NCBI GenBank assembly: GCA_937975525.1
Contig: CALJUJ010000605.1
Coordinates: 1-8,653, forward strand
Source of the DNA: an uncultured bacterium
GTDB taxonomy: Bacteria > Desulfobacterota > Binatia > HRBIN30
Direction: 5' to 3'
Length of the DNA: 8,653 bases
The translations under genes and the position numbers were made by a program. Within the stretch, counting starts at the first letter, position 1. Each line of letters begins with the position of its first letter. Positions 6,212 through 8,653 of the stretch are shown here, in pieces. The notes under the pieces are model-generated. The model made no database searches. It saw only the letters and a list, made by a program, of their open reading frames with translations, and was not told where the DNA came from.

Positions 6212-7078
6212 ATGAGATGCGCTCGAACCGGCTGGATCGCCGCCGTTGCCTGTGCCGTCCTGGTGCACGGCTGCGCCATGTGCGGCCCCAAATTCTGCTC
6301 CATGAAGATCACGCAGGACGTGCGCGACTACGCCGCCGCGCTCGAGCGCAAGGAGCAGGGCATGGCCGAGATGTCGGAGAAGTTCATGCAGCTCGGCGCC
6401 GAGGTCTACCAGCACGTCCTCTCGCAGGAGCCGGTGGTCCGCGACGCACGGCTGCTGGAGCCGGTGCGCGACGTCGGCCGGCGCATTGCCGCCGTCTCCG
6501 ATCGGCCCGACTTCGATTGGGAGTTCAACGTGATCGACGCCCCCGACACCGCCAATGCGTCGGTCCTGCCGGGTGGCAAGGTGCTCGTGTACAGCGGGCT
6601 GTTCCCGGTGGCGCGCGACACCGCCGGGCTCGCGGCCGTGCTCGCCCATGAGGTCGGCCACGCGATCGCCCGCCATGGCGGCGAGCGGATGAGTCAGACC
6701 AGCCTGCTGCAGATGCTCGGGACGGGCTTGTCCATCGCCTTCGACGGCGCGGCTCCAGCCACCCAGCAGGGGGTGATGGCGGCTTTCGGGCTCGGCGCCC
6801 AATACGGCGTGATGTTGCCCTTCGGACGCTCGCAGGAGTCGGAGGCCGACCAGATCGGTCTCGCGCTGATGGCGAAGGCCGGCTACGACCCCGAGGCGGC
6901 GCTGCGCCTCTGGGAGCGTTTCGCGGAGAAGGGCGGCGCACAGCCGCCCGAGTTCTTCTCGACCCATCCGAGCTATGGCACCCGCCAGGACCAGATCCGT
7001 CGCTGGCTCCCCGAGGCGCGCGGCTACCTGCCCGCGGGGGCGCGCGCCCCGGTGGTGCCGCTGCCGGCGGTGCGCTGA
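6212..7078 (+). CDS. M48-family zinc metalloprotease, predicted lipoprotein (BepA/LoiP-like)
   Basis: The 288-residue protein carries the M48 zinc motif H146-E-V-G-H150. The third-ligand region is E209-S-E-A-D213 (E209 by family comparison), followed by the usual T251-H-P ... R258 segment. The N-terminus (residues 1-21) has R2/R5, a hydrophobic core and V-H-G-C21, which reads as a lipobox with an unusual His at -2. Two more cysteines follow at 24 and 29. Asp does not follow C21, so outer-membrane sorting is plausible by E. coli rules. The segment at about 32-70 may be helical before the peptidase domain. Relatives such as BepA and LoiP are periplasmic proteases for outer-membrane protein quality control; BepA acts on the LPS-export protein LptD. 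The lpt genes downstream fit this role, but that is inference. It has no C-terminal TPR domain, unlike BepA, so it is closer in build to LoiP-type short proteases. It stands 74 bp upstream of pcs. Confidence 0.9.
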   Translation: MRCARTGWIAAVACAVLVHGCAMCGPKFCSMKITQDVRDYAAALERKEQGMAEMSEKFMQLGAEVYQHVLSQEPVVRDARLLEPVRDVGRRIAAVSDRPDFDWEFNVIDAPDTANASVLPGGKVLVYSGLFPVARDTAGLAAVLAHEVGHAIARHGGERMSQTSLLQMLGTGLSIAFDGAAPATQQGVMAAFGLGAQYGVMLPFGRSQESEADQIGLALMAKAGYDPEAALRLWERFAEKGGAQPPEFFSTHPSYGTRQDQIRRWLPEARGYLPAGARAPVVPLPAVR

Positions 7079-7085
7079 CCGGTCG

Positions 7086-7107
7086 CGGTGCCCGCGGACT
7101 GGCACCG
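7086..7107. repeat. Hairpin and direct repeat between the protease gene and pcs
   Basis: CGGTGCC (7086-7092) and GGCACCG (7101-7107) form a 7-bp stem with an 8-nt loop just after the protease stop. No run of T follows, so it is at best a weak attenuating terminator or a processing site. An overlapping 10-bp direct repeat, ACCGGTCGCG, occurs at 7078-7087 and 7104-7113. Confidence 0.35.
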
Positions 7108-7123
7108 GTCGCGCCGATTTGCG

Positions 7124-7144
7124 TATAGTCGACGGGCTTTGGAG
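7124..7144 (+). promoter_or_regulatory. Possible -10 element and ribosome binding site of pcs
   Basis: TATAGT (7124-7129) is a good -10 hexamer in an otherwise very G+C-rich gap, but no convincing -35 lies 16-18 bp upstream. GGAG (7141-7144) sits 8 nt before the ATG at 7153 and is a credible Shine-Dalgarno. Together they suggest pcs, lptC and lptA may be transcribed independently of the protease gene. Confidence 0.4.
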
Positions 7145-7152
7145 TCGAATCG

Positions 7153-7860
7153 ATGAGCTTGCGAACCTGGGCCGCCTGGGGCGTCCATCTCTACACCGCG
7201 ATCGGCGCGCCGCTCGGGCTGGTCGCCCTCGTGGCTTCGGGGCAGGGCTGGTTCAGTCTCGCGTTCGCCTGCATGGCCGTGGCGACCTTCATCGACGCGA
7301 CCGACGGGCAGCTGGCGCGTCGCGTCGACGTCAAGACGGTGCTGCCGCAGTTCGACGGCGCGCGCCTGGACGACATCGTCGACTACCTGAACTACGTCGT
7401 CGTGCCGATCGTGCTCGCCTACCAGGCCAGCCTGCTCCCCTCCGGATGGGTCGGCGTGGCGGTGGCGAGCCTACCTCTGATCGCGAGTGGCTACGGATTC
7501 TCGCAGTCCGACGCCAAGACCAGCGACGACACCGCCAACCACTTCTTCACCGGCTTCCCGTCGTACTGGAACATCGTCGTCTTCTACCTGTACCTCTTCC
7601 AGGCGCCGCCGTGGGTCAACGTCACCGTGTTGATCGTCCTCTCGGTCCTCGTGTTCGTGCCGATTCGCTACCTCTACCCGAGCCGCAACAACGTCGCGCG
7701 CACGCTGACCTACGTGCTCGGAGCGACCTGGGCGTTGATCATGCTCGTGCTGCTCGTGCAGCTGCCGACGCCGTCTTCGCAGCTGACGGTCGCGTCGTTG
7801 TACTTCCCCGTCTACTACGTCGGTCTGTCGCTCTACCTGCACTTTCGCCCCGCGGCGTGA
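7153..7860 (+). CDS. pcs: Phosphatidylcholine synthase (CDP-alcohol phosphatidyltransferase family)
   Basis: This integral membrane enzyme condenses CDP-diacylglycerol with choline to give phosphatidylcholine and CMP. The 235-residue product contains D51-G-x2-A-R56-x12-G69-x3-D73-x3-D77. That is the variant CDP-alcohol motif of bacterial Pcs: 12 residues between AR and G, where the general family has 8. The N-terminal V11-H-L-Y-T-A-x-G-A segment and G134-F-P-S-Y-W-N are also typical of Pcs. About seven or eight hydrophobic helices cover the protein (near 16-30, 34-47, 80-95, 99-112, 139-150, 154-173, 184-203 and 213-230). The start is supported by GGAG 8 nt upstream. The stop is 13 bp before lptC, so the two are very likely co-transcribed. 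Pcs needs a source of choline, usually taken up from outside. A related phosphatidyltransferase with another alcohol acceptor is possible but less likely given the exact motif spacing. Confidence 0.87.
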   Translation: MSLRTWAAWGVHLYTAIGAPLGLVALVASGQGWFSLAFACMAVATFIDATDGQLARRVDVKTVLPQFDGARLDDIVDYLNYVVVPIVLAYQASLLPSGWVGVAVASLPLIASGYGFSQSDAKTSDDTANHFFTGFPSYWNIVVFYLYLFQAPPWVNVTVLIVLSVLVFVPIRYLYPSRNNVARTLTYVLGATWALIMLVLLVQLPTPSSQLTVASLYFPVYYVGLSLYLHFRPAA

Positions 7861-7873
7861 GGCACGCGTTCCC

Positions 7874-8476
7874 ATGAGGACCAAGCTTCGTTGGCTGGTG
7901 ATCGCGCTCGTCGTCGCCCTCGTCGGCGCTGGGGCGACCCTCGTCGGCCGCAGCCTGTGGCAGCAGCGCGGCGAGGAAGTCGCCCAGGAGAGCCTCGAGC
8001 TGCTGCCGGGGGTGAGCCACCACCTGCAGGACTTCCGCCGTGTCCAGGTCAAGGACGGGCGCAAGGTGTGGGAAGTCTCGGCCGAGGATGCGCGCTACTT
8101 CGAGGACGACGGCATCGTCGTGGTTCGCGAGCCCATGGTCGCCTGGTTCCTCGATGACGGCGACCGCCTCGGTTTGTCCGGCGACGAGGGGCGCGTGGTG
8201 CTCGCCGATCAGTCGGTGCAGTTCGTCGAGATGCGGGGCGAGATCCAGGTCGACCTCGCCGAGATGCGAGTCCTCGCCGAGGACGCCGTCTACGACCATC
8301 GCAACCGCCGGATATCGGCACCGGGCGCGGTGCAGATCGCCGGGTCGTATCTCGATCTGACCGGCGAGGACATGCTGGTCGACATCGATCGGCAGGTGCT
8401 GAGCCTCGCGGGCAACGTCGCCATGACTTTGCAGCCGAGCGCCTTCTCGGCGGAGCGTCGCGATGCGCTCCGCTAG
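7874..8476 (+). CDS. lptC: LPS export protein LptC
   Basis: The 200-residue protein has a single N-terminal membrane anchor (about 7-25, preceded by R2, K4 and R6) and a periplasmic beta-jellyroll domain of the LptC type. Visible family traits are V59-K-D-G-R-K-V-W-E-V-S-A-E-D-A at about 59-73, then repeated short strands rich in V/L with D-G turns, L101-S-G-D-E-G at 101-106 and A136-E-D-A-V-Y near 136-140. Length agrees with E. coli LptC (191 residues). LptC sits on the LptB2FG transporter and passes LPS to LptA across the periplasm. GAGG overlapping the pcs stop lies about 10 nt before the ATG. The 3' end overlaps lptA by 14 bp, supporting translational coupling. The usual upstream neighbour in many bacteria, kdsC, is replaced here by pcs. 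Confidence 0.87.
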   Translation: MRTKLRWLVIALVVALVGAGATLVGRSLWQQRGEEVAQESLELLPGVSHHLQDFRRVQVKDGRKVWEVSAEDARYFEDDGIVVVREPMVAWFLDDGDRLGLSGDEGRVVLADQSVQFVEMRGEIQVDLAEMRVLAEDAVYDHRNRRISAPGAVQIAGSYLDLTGEDMLVDIDRQVLSLAGNVAMTLQPSAFSAERRDALR

Positions 8477-8653
8477 CCTCGCGCTGCTGGGGGTCGTGGC
8501 CATCGCGAGCGTTGCCGCGGCGACGACGGCACGCAGCGGCGAGCCGCTGCTCAGCCGCATCAATCTCGCTCGCAGCGGCGCGCCGGTCGAGGTCGTCGCC
8601 GATCGACTCGAGTTCGCCTACGACGACCGGCTGCTGACTTATGCGGGCAACGT
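8463..8653 (+). CDS. lptA: LPS transport periplasmic protein LptA (OstA-like), N-terminal part only
   Basis: Only 63 codons lie within the window; the gene runs off the right edge. The N-terminus is a signal-peptide-like stretch (R2, hydrophobic residues 4-20, then A-T-T-A-R). It leads into P41-V-E-V-V-A-D-R-L-E-F and a turn before L-x-x-A-G-N. This matches the first strands of the OstA-like domain of LptA, which normally read roughly I-x-A-D-x-x-x-Y-x-x-x-x-x-x-x-x-G-N-V. LptA forms the periplasmic bridge that carries LPS from LptC to LptD. The ATG at 8463 lies inside the end of lptC in another frame. It is supported by GGAG at 8452-8455, 7 nt upstream. Confidence 0.82.
   Translation, partial: MRSASLALLGVVAIASVAAATTARSGEPLLSRINLARSGAPVEVVADRLEFAYDDRLLTYAGN

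Noticed and set aside
7100..7124. Sigma54-type promoter (TGGCAC ... TTGC) upstream of pcs
   Set aside because: TGGCAC and TTGC are separated by 13 nt; sigma54 promoters need about 5 nt, so the -24/-12 geometry is wrong.

Overview
This is a GC-rich window (roughly 70% G+C by eye) from a Gram-negative bacterium. The Gram-negative call rests on lptC and the start of lptA at the right edge (lipopolysaccharide export) and on a lipoprotein-type M48 protease. High GC, an FG-GAP/VCBS propeller protein, a phosphatidylcholine synthase and a SnoaL/DSBA gene pair together resemble deltaproteobacterial-grade lineages (Myxococcota- or Binatota-like). That placement is inference only, because no rRNA or other marker gene is present. 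Coding density is very high and there is no sign of a mobile element, CRISPR array, tRNA or rRNA.

Layout, left to right. (1) Positions 1-1600, minus strand: a secreted FG-GAP/VCBS repeat protein whose C-terminus lies beyond the left edge. (2) A 91-bp divergent spacer, then a plus-strand MreB-family actin homologue (1692-2714) without mreC or mreD beside it. (3) A four-gene minus-strand cluster read from 6058 down to 2717: a small membrane protein with a soluble C-terminal part, a polytopic HTTM-like membrane protein (joined by an ATGA overlap), a tandem DSBA/2-hydroxychromene-2-carboxylate-isomerase-like protein, and a SnoaL-like protein. The spacings (4-bp overlap, 32 bp, 17 bp) suggest one operon. 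It converges on the mreB homologue with only 2 bp between the stop codons. (4) A 153-bp divergent spacer containing several strong inverted repeats. (5) A plus-strand envelope cluster: M48 zinc metalloprotease lipoprotein, phosphatidylcholine synthase (pcs), lptC, and lptA (cut by the right edge). pcs, lptC and lptA are tightly packed; the protease is 74 bp upstream of pcs.

Working picture: the right-hand cluster concerns the outer envelope. The protease may act in outer-membrane protein quality control, Pcs makes phosphatidylcholine from CDP-diacylglycerol and choline, and LptC/LptA move LPS across the periplasm. Finding pcs directly ahead of lptC is the most interesting association here. 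The minus-strand operon has no function I can name with confidence. It combines a membrane pair resembling HTTM (vitamin-K-dependent-carboxylase-like) proteins and their partners with two proteins of small-molecule isomerase/cyclase-type folds, and is the best candidate in the window for an undescribed pathway.
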